A stretch of 63,440 bases of DNA from Candidatus Aminicenantota bacterium. Lineage in GTDB: Bacteria > Acidobacteriota > Aminicenantia > Aminicenantales > Aminicenantaceae. The stretch covers positions 1-63,440 of the forward strand of contig JAUWNW010000002.1 in assembly GCA_030612445.1 (NCBI GenBank), given 5' to 3'. Below are positions 1-8,199 of the stretch, piece by piece. The translations under genes and the position numbers were made by a program. The notes under the pieces were generated by a model. The model saw only the letters and a list, made by a program, of their open reading frames with translations, searched no databases and was not told the origin of the DNA. Within the stretch, counting starts at the first letter, position 1. The number at the start of each line of letters is the position of its first letter.

Positions 1-203
1 TCAACATATGGGGTAATTATTTCTTATTACCATGTATATAGTAGGGTAATACACTTTGCCTCGCTCCTAACTTTTGTAGAATCAATGGATTGGATGAGAA
101 AATATATGAAATTATTCTCTAAAGCGTAAACTCAGGCTAGAGACAACATGGCTTAGCGCAAATCCATTCTCTATTCACTATTTTCCATTTTTTTTATTAG
201 CTA

Positions 204-238
204 TTGACCAATTATTTCAGAATAAGTAGAATTATTCT
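204..238 (+). promoter_or_regulatory. sigma70-like promoter with overlapping inverted repeat, upstream of the REC-GGDEF gene
   Basis: A -35 box TTGACC (204-209) and a -10 box TAGAAT (227-232) are 17 bp apart. The expected transcription start is near 239-240, only a few bases before the ATG at 244, and no Shine-Dalgarno is present, so a leaderless mRNA is predicted. A 7-bp perfect inverted repeat (AGAATAA/TTATTCT, 219-238) overlaps the -10 box and could be an operator. The remaining bases 1-203 are AT-rich and show no gene that I can support. Confidence 0.5.
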
Positions 239-243
239 ATATC

Positions 244-1173
244 ATGAAAGTCCTGATCGCTGAAGACGATGTTATTTCCGGTCGAACTTTGGAAAAGAAT
301 ATCCGCGGGTGGGGATATGATGCTGTCGTGACAACAAACGGCAAAGATGCTTGGCAGGCTCTCAATCCGGAAGCTAAAGATCCCAAAAAAACAGATAAAA
401 ATCCCATTCGAATCGCAGTTATGGACTGGGAAATGCCTTATGTCAATGGAGTTGATCTCTGTAAAAAAATAAGAAATACTCCCCTGGATAAAAAAGACAG
501 CTATCTTTACATAATTTTACTAACAGGAAGAGATAATCAAGACGATATAATCAAGGGACTCTCTGCCGGAGCAGATGACTACATTACAAAACCCTTCAGT
601 TTTTCCGAACTTAAGGTCCGGCTTAAAAATGGTGAACGCATCATTCAGCGGGAAAACAACAGGATCCAAATTGCTGACACAGACGATCTTACTCAGCTCT
701 GGAATAGAGATAAAATACGCGAAATTTTAAAGGAAGAAACAGAACGTTGTTTGCGGGAAAATACTCCAATTGGAGTCATATGGGCCGATATTGACAACTT
801 TAAACAGGTTAATGACAACTTCGGCCATATTACTGGTGACTTTGTCTTGATGGAAGTCGCCAAGCGGTTAAAAAATTCCTTGCGAAAATATGACAAGATT
901 GGCCGCTACGGTGGAGATGAATTTTTAGCTGTAGTCCCCACTTGCCGTCATGAACATATAGCTCATATCGCTGAACGCTTTCGCCGTGCTATCAATGCAA
1001 AAAAAATCGCTGTAGAATCCGACCTCTTGGAAGTGACCATAAGTGTTGGCGCAACCTCGTCTGAGTATTCTCCAAATTCCTCCCCAGATATTCTCATCAA
1101 AACCAGTGACAAGGCGCTGTACGAAGCAAAAAACAAAGGACGCAACTGTTCAGTAATCAAAGAGCCGGAATAA
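244..1173 (+). CDS. response regulator with GGDEF domain (PleD/WspR-like diguanylate cyclase)
   Basis: This is a cytoplasmic two-domain protein of 309 residues: an N-terminal receiver domain (about 1-135) followed by a GGDEF cyclase domain (about 145-305). The phospho-acceptor is Asp61 in the VMDWEMP motif, and the receiver Lys lies in DDYITKPFS. The catalytic loop is an intact GGDEF (223-227). An inhibitory-site RxxD (RKYD, 214-217) sits five residues upstream, so product inhibition by c-di-GMP is expected. Phosphorylation should promote dimerisation and synthesis of c-di-GMP from two GTP. It is first in a four-gene co-directional set with a hybrid kinase, a second REC-GGDEF and an HPt protein, which probably phosphorylates it. 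The start at 244 has no ribosome-binding site and lies just after a promoter. The family call is secure; the signal sensed is unknown. Confidence 0.93.
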   Translation: MKVLIAEDDVISGRTLEKNIRGWGYDAVVTTNGKDAWQALNPEAKDPKKTDKNPIRIAVMDWEMPYVNGVDLCKKIRNTPLDKKDSYLYIILLTGRDNQDDIIKGLSAGADDYITKPFSFSELKVRLKNGERIIQRENNRIQIADTDDLTQLWNRDKIREILKEETERCLRENTPIGVIWADIDNFKQVNDNFGHITGDFVLMEVAKRLKNSLRKYDKIGRYGGDEFLAVVPTCRHEHIAHIAERFRRAINAKKIAVESDLLEVTISVGATSSEYSPNSSPDILIKTSDKALYEAKNKGRNCSVIKEPE

Positions 1174-1231
1174 TCCAATCAAGATATTTAAGAAAATTTC
1201 GCAATCATTTTATATTTAAATAAGGGGGATC

Positions 1232-4200
1232 ATGAAAAATATTGAAGCCAAGACAAAACGATATAAAACTTTTCTGGACACTCTCTTTGAAAATTCCCTT
1301 GAAGGTATTGTCATTGCAGATAAAAAGGGCAATATCCTGCAGGCAAACCAACATTTTCTGGAAATATTCGGCTATAAAAAAAATGAAGCCCTGGGAAAAT
1401 CCTTAGATAAATTGATAACTTCGCTCAAAGAACGAAAAAAAGCTGCCTCCTTTACCACACAAGTGAGTGATGGAAAAAACATCTCATTCAAGACAGTCCG
1501 TTTTACCAAAAAAGGAAAACCGGTTAATGTATCTGTCCTTGCTTCCCCTATTATCATTGACGGAAACTTGGAGGCGGTATATGGGATTTACCGGGACATC
1601 ACTAAAGAGATAAACATTAAAAAAGACCTGCAAATAGAAAGAGACAGGGCCCAGAAGCTCTTGGATATAGCCGGAGTAATAATCGTCTCCTTAAATACTA
1701 AAGGCGAAGTAACCCTTATCAACCGGCTGGGATGTAAGATATTAGGTTATAAGCAGAAGGAAATAATCGGGAAAAATTGGTTTGACAATTTCCTTCCTGC
1801 AAGCATTCAAAATGATGTTAAAAAAATCTTTAAAAAGCTGCTTAAGGGAGACATAAAACAGGTAAAAAATTATAACAATCATATCGTAAATAAAAAGGGA
1901 GAGGAAAGGCTCATAGCTTGGCATAATACCTTCCTTTACAATGATAAAGGAAACATCACAGGAATCCTCAGCTCAGGGAGCGATATTACAGAAAAAAAGG
2001 AATTAGAAAAGGCCCAAGCCGCTCAATATGCTATATCCGAAGCAACTAATACAACTAGATCCCTGAGGGAACTCTTTTTAGCTATCCACAAAACAATCTC
2101 GCATATTATACCTGCAGAAAATTTTTATATTGCTATCTATGACCAAGATTCGCATACAGTCAGTTTTCCCTATATTATTGATAAATATGAAAAATTACTA
2201 CCGGAGCGAAAAAATGGAGAAGGTATGACTGAGATGGTCATACGCACAGGAGAACCTTTACATGTCTATCCCCAAAAATTAAAAGAAATTTTAGAGAAAG
2301 GGGAAGCAAAATTATTAGGAAAACCCTGGGTTGACTGGCTTGGTGTCCCCTTAATAACCAATAAAAAAGTAATTGGAGTGCTGACTATACAAAGCTATGA
2401 CAAAGATGTTAAATTCGGCAAAAAAGAACTAAATCTACTCCAGTTCATCTCCACTCAGGTAGCCATGGCGATCGAGCGCCAGCGCAATCAGGAAAATCTC
2501 CAGAAAGAAACAGCCAAACTCTCTGCCATGATCTTGGGAATGAATGAAGGCATTGTCTTTGCCAATGCTCAGGATATAATAACTGAGGTCAATGATTATT
2601 TTCTCAATCTGGTCGGAAAAAAGCGGCAGGAGATCATCGGGAAAAGTATCTGGGCTTTTCATAAAGGAGAGATTTCTAAAAAATTAAACAAAATTATCCA
2701 GAATTCTAAAAATAGTCCTCAAGCATCCCCGCTTGAAATTCAAAGGCCTTTGGGTGATATGGAAACTTTATTCCGTTTCCAGCCGGTTTATAACAACTCC
2801 AAATATGCAGGAATTATTTTTAACCTTATCGATGTTTCCGAACTTAAAAACGCCTATAAAAAAGCACTTGCAGCCAGCAAGGCCAAGAGTGAGTTCTTGG
2901 CCAATATAAGCCATGAGATCCGCACTCCTATGAATGGGGTGGTTGGCATGACTGAGCTGGCATTAATGACCAAGCTTACTTCCGAACAGAAAGAATACCT
3001 CAATGCTATTAAAGCTTCCGGGGAATCTTTGCTTACCATTATCAATGACGTCCTTGACATCTCAAAGATCGAAGCAAATAAGATCGAGTTGGAATTAGTA
3101 AATTTCAATTTAGCCGATATGGTCAATAATACTGTTTCCTCAATTGCGCTTCAGGCCCATAGCAAAGGATTAGAACTTGCCTGCCGGATACCGCCGAATA
3201 TTTCATATGATGTTAGCGGTGATCCAGGCAGGCTCCGCCAGATCCTGCTTAATTTTTTAAGCAATTCCCTAAAGTTTACTTCAAAAGGCGAGATCCTGGT
3301 TTCGGTCGAGGAAGAATCCAAAAAGAAGGAAGAAGTCACTCTACATTTTATAGTTTCAGATACAGGAATTGGCATCCCTAAAGCAAAACAGGATATGATC
3401 TTTAAAGCTTTCTCCCAGGCTGACAGCTCCACTACCCGGAAATTCGGAGGAACCGGGTTAGGACTGACAATATCTGCCAGATTGGTGGATATAATGCAGG
3501 GAAAGATATGGATAAAAAGCCAAGCCGGGAAAGGTAGTGAATTTCATTTCACGGTAACTCTTGGTATCAAACCAACATCTAAGCTTAAGCTTCCCCCACT
3601 TCAGGCTAAGAAGTTTAAAAACCTCCCCGTACTGATAGTCGATGATAATGACACTAACCGCCGTATTCTCAAAGAAATGGTTAAAAACTGGAACATGCTT
3701 CCTTCAGAGGCTGCAAGCGGAAAATCCGCTTTAACTACAATGAAAAGCGCTGAGAAAGAAGGAAATCCATTTAAATTAGTACTAGTAGATTATTTTATGC
3801 CTGGAATGGATGGTTTTAAACTTGCTGAAAAAATCAAACAAAACCCCAGATTGAATATAACAAAAATTATCATGCTGAGCTCAGCAGGAACCAGAGGAGA
3901 CTCAACTCTCTGCAGCAAGTTAGGGATTGCAGCGTATCTCCCAAAACCGGTCAATCAATCAGACCTTTTAGATGCTGTTATGCTCACTTTTGGAGAACCG
4001 AAAAAAATCAAAGAAACACAGCCCTTAATAACCCAACACTCTTTACGTGAAATCCGTAAAGGGTATAAAATCCTTTTAGCTGAAGATAATCCTATCAATC
4101 AAAAAGTAGCTTTACATTTACTTCAAAGACAAGGCCATCAGGTCAAAATCGCCAATAACGGCGAAGTGGTATTAAAATCAATAAAAAAAGATATATTCGA

Positions 4201-4462
4201 CCTCATTCTGATGGATATCCAAATGCCCAAAATGGACGGGCTAAAGGCCACAGCCGCCATCCGCCTGCAGGAGAAAAAATCCAAGCTTCACATCCCCATA
4301 ATTGCCATGACCGCCCACGCCTTAAAAGGCGACCGGGAAAAATGCCTGGATGCAGGCATGGATGATTATCTCTCTAAACCTGTAAGTCCGGATAAACTGA
4401 AAAAATCAATTGCCGGAGTTATGAAAAAAAACAGGTCAAAAACCTATGAAAAGCAAACATAA
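1232..4462 (+). CDS. multi-sensor hybrid histidine kinase (PAS-PAS-GAF-PAS-HisKA-HATPase-REC-REC)
   Basis: The protein has 1076 residues and no obvious membrane segment, so it is probably cytosolic. Domains in order: PAS (about 10-130), PAS (about 135-260), GAF (about 270-420), PAS (about 425-545), HisKA with His561 in the H-box SHEIRTPMNG, and HATPase_c with N box (FLSNSLKFT) and G boxes DTGIGIP and GTGLGL. Two receiver domains follow (about 815-930 and 950-1065), with acceptor Asp residues in VLVDYFMPGMDG and LILMDIQMPKMDG. A tandem-receiver hybrid kinase normally needs a separate HPt protein, and one is encoded at 5369. The likely route is His561, receiver Asp, HPt His, then the receivers of the two flanking diguanylate cyclases. 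The start has a good ribosome-binding site (AAGGGGGATC before ATG). The 3' end overlaps the next gene by 17 bp, which indicates co-transcription. The ligands of the PAS and GAF domains cannot be told from sequence. Confidence 0.94.
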   Translation: MKNIEAKTKRYKTFLDTLFENSLEGIVIADKKGNILQANQHFLEIFGYKKNEALGKSLDKLITSLKERKKAASFTTQVSDGKNISFKTVRFTKKGKPVNVSVLASPIIIDGNLEAVYGIYRDITKEINIKKDLQIERDRAQKLLDIAGVIIVSLNTKGEVTLINRLGCKILGYKQKEIIGKNWFDNFLPASIQNDVKKIFKKLLKGDIKQVKNYNNHIVNKKGEERLIAWHNTFLYNDKGNITGILSSGSDITEKKELEKAQAAQYAISEATNTTRSLRELFLAIHKTISHIIPAENFYIAIYDQDSHTVSFPYIIDKYEKLLPERKNGEGMTEMVIRTGEPLHVYPQKLKEILEKGEAKLLGKPWVDWLGVPLITNKKVIGVLTIQSYDKDVKFGKKELNLLQFISTQVAMAIERQRNQENLQKETAKLSAMILGMNEGIVFANAQDIITEVNDYFLNLVGKKRQEIIGKSIWAFHKGEISKKLNKIIQNSKNSPQASPLEIQRPLGDMETLFRFQPVYNNSKYAGIIFNLIDVSELKNAYKKALAASKAKSEFLANISHEIRTPMNGVVGMTELALMTKLTSEQKEYLNAIKASGESLLTIINDVLDISKIEANKIELELVNFNLADMVNNTVSSIALQAHSKGLELACRIPPNISYDVSGDPGRLRQILLNFLSNSLKFTSKGEILVSVEEESKKKEEVTLHFIVSDTGIGIPKAKQDMIFKAFSQADSSTTRKFGGTGLGLTISARLVDIMQGKIWIKSQAGKGSEFHFTVTLGIKPTSKLKLPPLQAKKFKNLPVLIVDDNDTNRRILKEMVKNWNMLPSEAASGKSALTTMKSAEKEGNPFKLVLVDYFMPGMDGFKLAEKIKQNPRLNITKIIMLSSAGTRGDSTLCSKLGIAAYLPKPVNQSDLLDAVMLTFGEPKKIKETQPLITQHSLREIRKGYKILLAEDNPINQKVALHLLQRQGHQVKIANNGEVVLKSIKKDIFDLILMDIQMPKMDGLKATAAIRLQEKKSKLHIPIIAMTAHALKGDREKCLDAGMDDYLSKPVSPDKLKKSIAGVMKKNRSKTYEKQT

Positions 4463-5348
4463 AAAAGTAAAAATTCTAATTGCTGAAGACGACCGTATCT
4501 CAAGCAAAATACTGGAAAAACATATCACAGGATGGGGGTATGATGTCTTAATCTCTCCTGATGGGATAAAGGCCTGGCAAGTCTTTAAAAAAAATGAAAT
4601 CGGCATTGCTCTTTTGGACTGGATGATGCCGAAAATGACCGGAATCGAGCTCTGTCGTAAAATTCGCAATAATAAAAGCGGAGAATATACTTATATAATC
4701 CTGCTTACTGCCAAGAACAAACAAAAAGATATCAATAAAGGGCTTGCCGCTGGTGCTGATGAGTATCTCACTAAACCATTTAATCCTATAGAATTAAATG
4801 CCCGCTTAAATACAGGAAAAAGGATAATCGACCTTCTGGAAAAGCTTCACAAGCAGGCAATCTACGATGGCCTCACAAAAATCTTTAATCGAAGAGAGAT
4901 CATGAGAATCTTAAATGAAGAATTCCTTCGCGCTCAGAGAACAAACCGACCTTTAAGCACTATTATGCTTGACATCGACCATTTCAAAAAAGTCAACGAC
5001 ACCCATGGACACCCTGTAGGTGATGAAGTGCTGGTTAAAATTGTTTCCCGTATAACAGCGAAAATGAGGGCCTACGATAAAATCGGCCGCTACGGCGGAG
5101 AAGAATTTATCATTATCCTCCCTCACAATTCTATAAAATCTGTTAAAAAGATCGCAGAACGCATCCGGGAAAATATCTCCCAAAAATCCATCCAGACCTC
5201 AGCCGGCCCTCTAAAACTTTATGTGAGCCTGGGCTGCACTTCTACTGAAAACATTGAAGCCAACTCAACAGAGATGATGATAAAAATCAGTGATGAAGCG
5301 CTTTATAACGCAAAAAATAATGGACGCAATTGTACTGTCGTGATATAA
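4446..5348 (+). CDS. response regulator with GGEEF domain (second diguanylate cyclase of the operon)
   Basis: This 300-residue protein has the same REC-GGDEF architecture as the protein at 244 and is clearly its paralogue (shared REC start ILIAEDD and KIGRYGG around the catalytic loop). The phospho-acceptor is Asp58 in LLDWMMP. The active-site loop is GGEEF (217-221), an allowed variant, and an RxxD inhibitory site (RAYD, 208-211) is present. It starts inside the end of the hybrid kinase gene (17-bp overlap) and is followed after 20 bp by the HPt gene, so the three are almost surely one transcript. It should make c-di-GMP when phosphorylated. Why two near-duplicate cyclases bracket one kinase is open: they may differ in affinity for the phosphodonor or in targets. 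Confidence 0.93.
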   Translation: MKSKHKKVKILIAEDDRISSKILEKHITGWGYDVLISPDGIKAWQVFKKNEIGIALLDWMMPKMTGIELCRKIRNNKSGEYTYIILLTAKNKQKDINKGLAAGADEYLTKPFNPIELNARLNTGKRIIDLLEKLHKQAIYDGLTKIFNRREIMRILNEEFLRAQRTNRPLSTIMLDIDHFKKVNDTHGHPVGDEVLVKIVSRITAKMRAYDKIGRYGGEEFIIILPHNSIKSVKKIAERIRENISQKSIQTSAGPLKLYVSLGCTSTENIEANSTEMMIKISDEALYNAKNNGRNCTVVI

Positions 5349-5368
5349 ATAAATAAAAAGAATAAAAA

Positions 5369-5713
5369 ATGACAGAAAAAAAAATCCCCCTAGATTTTGA
5401 CTCAGCCCTAGAACGGACCGGAGGAGATAAGGATTTTCTCTATGAGCTTATCGATATGTACATGGAAGACTTTATGCCAAAATACGATGAACTGAAGAAA
5501 GCTATTAAAGAAGAAGATTTTACAGCTATTCAGGAGACCGGCCACTATTTGAAAGGCTCCGCGGCTAACCTTAGCCTTAGTTTTCTTAAAGACGCTGCCC
5601 TTCAGATGGAATTGGCCGGAGAAGAAAAAGATATAAAAAAAGCTCAAGAGACACTTGATGATTTAAAAAAGGAATTCGCTAGATTAAAAACCTTTATCTC
5701 CAATATGGATTAA
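5369..5713 (+). CDS. HPt histidine phosphotransfer protein
   Basis: A 114-residue single-domain protein with the HPt four-helix-bundle pattern. The phospho-accepting residue is His59 in ETGHYLKGSAANLS, the standard H-x-x-K-G-S/A motif. It would relay phosphate between the receiver domains of the hybrid kinase at 1232 and the receivers of the two REC-GGDEF proteins. It is the last gene of the operon, 20 bp after the second cyclase, and faces the convergent gene at 5754 with only 40 bp between stops. Length and motif fit the family well. No regulatory site of its own is visible. Confidence 0.92.
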   Translation: MTEKKIPLDFDSALERTGGDKDFLYELIDMYMEDFMPKYDELKKAIKEEDFTAIQETGHYLKGSAANLSLSFLKDAALQMELAGEEKDIKKAQETLDDLKKEFARLKTFISNMD

Positions 5714-5753
5714 CTGATCTTTCCTGCCTGCTACCTACTTGTTTTAAAGCCCT

Positions 5754-6704
5754 TCACTGCTTTAGATTATCCATTATCCTTCCGAGATAATCCTGGCCGA
5801 CCTCTTCCCTGCCATCTTCAATTTTTATAACTCCACAGATGTAATTATTGATCTGGGCTATATAAATATTTTTATAGTAACGGTCCCTAATCATATATCC
5901 CGGTGCTGCTTCTTTAATCCCTATCTCCTTTTTTTCTTGTAAAAATTTTTTTAACATCAACCGGGCATCATCCGGATTGTTTCCCTCAATCAGAAAACAT
6001 TCAAATTCCATATTATTATTTTTATACCCAACTGAGTATCCATCATGAAGAAAAGAATATCCCATAAAATTATGTTTAATATATTTCTCTGTGTTTTTTA
6101 TTCTGCCCTCAGAAGGAAAGGCTGTTAAAGGCAAGGGAAATCGACCCTTATCGCCAATACGAATTAAAATCTCTTTTGCAAACTTTTTAAGTATCTTATC
6201 CGAGCTTTCCTTGCAATCAAAGCAGAGAAGTTTAATATAATAATTTCCAGCCAGAAAATTAAAAGCACCTTCCTCTATATAACCTTGCAGGCCGATATTT
6301 AAAAAATTACTTTCTGGATAACGTTCTGCACTATAAATACCAAAAGCATTATTGTTTGTCCCCATATTATAGATTTCTAGGGCAACATTACTCTCAGTCT
6401 CTTTCTCCTTATATTGAGAGACAATCAATTCCTCAAAATCATACGAGAGGTAAATTTCTGCTGCCCCATTTATATATTCAAAAAGTGATTCCGGATAATA
6501 ACTCTGACTCTCTTCTATCTGACTCCAATCATCCAGATAAGGTAAAATCTGATCCAGTTTTAATTCCTTTCCTTCCTTTAAAGCGATAGAATTAATCATA
6601 AATATTCCCAAAATCAATCCTGAACATATGATGCTTATTTTTTTTCTTTGTCTCAGATTCACCCGATTTCTCCTAAAATTAGATATCTTTATCACTATAA
6701 ACAC
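5754..6704 (-). CDS. DUF6599-like protein with N-terminal membrane anchor or signal peptide
   Basis: A 316-residue protein with a basic N-terminus followed by one hydrophobic segment (about residues 25-45), so it is either secreted or anchored in the inner membrane. The body carries a block with LFEYINGAAEIYLSYDFEEL and the segment NAFGIYSAERYP, which I recognise as typical of DUF6599 proteins of unknown function found in Acidobacteriota and Aminicenantota-like genomes. No catalytic motif is evident. It is divergent from the DUF362 gene at 7013, with repeat element copy A between them. A start further inside is possible, because the predicted N-terminus before the hydrophobic stretch is long (about 24 residues). 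Confidence 0.6.
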   Translation of the reverse strand: MFIVIKISNFRRNRVNLRQRKKISIICSGLILGIFMINSIALKEGKELKLDQILPYLDDWSQIEESQSYYPESLFEYINGAAEIYLSYDFEELIVSQYKEKETESNVALEIYNMGTNNNAFGIYSAERYPESNFLNIGLQGYIEEGAFNFLAGNYYIKLLCFDCKESSDKILKKFAKEILIRIGDKGRFPLPLTAFPSEGRIKNTEKYIKHNFMGYSFLHDGYSVGYKNNNMEFECFLIEGNNPDDARLMLKKFLQEKKEIGIKEAAPGYMIRDRYYKNIYIAQINNYICGVIKIEDGREEVGQDYLGRIMDNLKQ

Positions 6705-6726
6705 TCACCACTTATATTACAAGGGA

Positions 6727-6744
6727 TGAAATTCAGGTGTGGCT
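6727..6744 (+). repeat. half copy of the 48-bp palindromic repeat
   Basis: The bases TGAAATTCAGGTGTGGCT match one arm of the palindrome found in full at 8116-8163 and 49072-49117. The other arm is missing or degraded here. It lies directly upstream of repeat element copy A. Confidence 0.6.
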
Positions 6745-6769
6745 CTGCTTCATGCAAATGGGAAGCTGC

Positions 6770-6920
6770 CATGGATACGGGTAAATCCCGCAGAAAGCCA
6801 TCCGGAACAACGCGGGCATGGTTCCTCGAGAGAATCTCGAGGAGAGCGTTGTGAGGACAGGAAGGGATTTCCCAGCTGGGGGAAATCCCTGTCTTTCGTA
6901 GGGACTTACCCGTATCCATG
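6770..6920 (+). repeat. multi-hairpin repeat element, copy A (151 bp)
   Basis: The ends form a 20-bp terminal inverted repeat with one mismatch (starts CATGGATACGGGTAAATCCC). Inside are two strong hairpins: CCTCGAGA-GAA-TCTCGAGG (8-bp stem) and AGGGATTTCCC / GGGAAATCCCT (11-bp stem). An outer pairing ACAACGC/GCGTTGT encloses the first. Related copies are at 31565-31715 (same strand), 53470-53629 and 63314-63440 (opposite strand). A conserved flank (6936-6962, AAGCTTAGAAAAAATTGAGG) follows. Short open frames across it are artefacts of the palindromes. It could be a MITE-like element, a REP-like sequence or a structured RNA. Confidence 0.85.
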
Positions 6921-6976
6921 CCTAATAACTTGGGTAAGCTTAGAAAAAATTGAGGGGGATCCTTTGACTCAATACA

Positions 6977-7005
6977 TTGACAATTACGCCACTGCATAGT
7001 ACTTT
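6977..7005 (+). promoter_or_regulatory. promoter of the DUF362 gene, probably leaderless
   Basis: TTGACA (6977-6982) and TACTTT (7000-7005) are 17 bp apart. The predicted transcription start (about 7012) coincides with the ATG at 7013, and no Shine-Dalgarno precedes that ATG. A TTG at 6977 that could be read as an upstream start lies inside the -35 box, so I reject it as the start. Confidence 0.45.
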
Positions 7006-7012
7006 TAATCTG

Positions 7013-7909
7013 ATGGCCAATTCAAGGGTGATTATTGTAAGAAAAAAAGACATTTCTTCCCCTAAAGGCATTCCAGATTTAAATTGCCTCGTTCGTATGT
7101 TTAAACGTGGTTTTTCTCTTTTAAATGGACCAGGCGATTATAAAAAAAACTTACAGATTTTGTTTAAAGCAGATGACCAGATCGGGATAAAGATCAATAC
7201 TCTTGGAGGCAAAAACCTATCCACCCGGCCTGAGGTCCCGCAGGCCTTAACATCTTTATTGATCAAATCCGGTATTCCTTCAAAAAATATCATAACCTGG
7301 GATAGGACTAACCGGGAATTAACAACCGCAGGCTATCGTCTAAATATGAATAAAAAAAGCATTAAGATATTTGGAACAGATTCTAGAGGATTAGGTTATG
7401 AGCAGGACCTGACATCACATCTTAATATCGGCAGCCGCTTCTCCAGCATCCAGTCCAGAATTGTCACTGCCTCTATAAGTCTGGCAATTGTAAAGGACCA
7501 CGGTCTGGCAGGAGTAACAGCTGGTATGAAAAATTATTTTGGCGCAATACATAATCCTAATAAATACCATGATTCCAATTGTAATCCCTATATAGCCGAG
7601 CTGTTTTCTACTGACTCTATCTGGAAAAAACACAGGATCTCTATCTTGGATGCCCTGCTCATCCAATACCACCGCGGACCGGCTTATCACTCACAATGGG
7701 CAGCAGAATACGGGGCCCTCATTTTCAGCCTTGATCCGGTAGCTGCAGACTTTGCCTCCTGGCAGATCATCGAAGAACTACGCTTTGCAAAAGGACTCCC
7801 GTCTTTAAAGGAAGAGGGTCGGGAACCGCTATATCTAAAAACCGCTGAAAAAATGAAGCTGGGAAAAGCATCCCCGGCTGACATCAATATAATAAGGGAG
7901 GAAATTTAG
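7013..7909 (+). CDS. DUF362 family protein
   Basis: About 298 residues from the chosen ATG. It matches DUF362 proteins: an early block with IGIKINTLGGKNLSTRP, a middle block AIVKDHGLAGVTAGMKNYFGA, and a late block FSLDPVAADFASWQII. The function of the family is not settled. DUF362 proteins occur with Fe-S and radical SAM genes, and this one precedes a radical SAM gene (8200) on the same strand. It lacks the C-terminal ferredoxin-like Cys motifs found in some members, and I see no convincing signal peptide. The start at 7013 is preferred over the upstream TTG at 6977 because the latter overlaps the promoter. Confidence 0.8.
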   Translation: MANSRVIIVRKKDISSPKGIPDLNCLVRMFKRGFSLLNGPGDYKKNLQILFKADDQIGIKINTLGGKNLSTRPEVPQALTSLLIKSGIPSKNIITWDRTNRELTTAGYRLNMNKKSIKIFGTDSRGLGYEQDLTSHLNIGSRFSSIQSRIVTASISLAIVKDHGLAGVTAGMKNYFGAIHNPNKYHDSNCNPYIAELFSTDSIWKKHRISILDALLIQYHRGPAYHSQWAAEYGALIFSLDPVAADFASWQIIEELRFAKGLPSLKEEGREPLYLKTAEKMKLGKASPADINIIREEI

Positions 7910-7933
7910 CCTAAATTTCTAAGTATCATTTAT

Positions 7934-8194
7934 ATCGACATTTTTTATGAATAGTTCAGGAGAACCTGGATTATTCACGAGTCGAGGTTGCCGTAGATAC
8001 AGAAAATTCAGAAAGAACAGAAAAAACAGGAACTTCAGGAAAAACAGAAAATGGAAAAAACCGTAAAACGTGAATTGTAAAATGTGAAATGTTATGGTAA
8101 AAGATTTGTATCTTGTGAAATTCTGATGTGGCTGAAGCGAGCACAAGCCACACCTGAATTTCATTCATATCGACATTTTATATGAATAGTTCAG
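7934..8194 (+). repeat. pair of directly repeated end sequences bounding a 260-bp gene-free stretch
   Basis: The left copy (7934-7960, ATCGACATTTTTTATGAATA then GTTCAGG) and right copy (8169-8194) are the same word in the same orientation. Between them lie an inverted partial copy (CCTGGATTATTCACGAG), an A-rich array of CAGAAA/CAGGAA words (about 7998-8095) and the 48-bp palindrome (8116-8163). Nothing here looks coding. The word belongs to the family also found near 30.2, 31.4, 31.5, 31.8, 37.3, 40.2, 59.3 and 63.2 kb. Confidence 0.75.
8116..8163. repeat. 48-bp palindromic repeat, copy 1
   Basis: The arms TGAAATTCTGATGTGGCT and AGCCACACCTGAATTTCA are near-perfect inverted repeats around GAAGCGAGCACA. 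A second full copy lies at 49072-49117 in the opposite orientation and a half copy at 6727-6744. It can form a hairpin on either strand but lacks a following T-run, so a classical terminator is not supported. Confidence 0.8.
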
Positions 8195-8199
8195 ACTAA

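Noticed and set aside
6695-6999. Open frames on both strands across repeat copy A, and the similar ones at 31514-31749
   Set aside because: They recur only because the palindromic repeat is read in both directions; no ribosome-binding site, and no protein family is recognisable.
7919-8168. Phe-rich open frames in the repeat region before the radical SAM gene
   Set aside because: The composition is that of the repeat array, and they disagree in frame with any known family.
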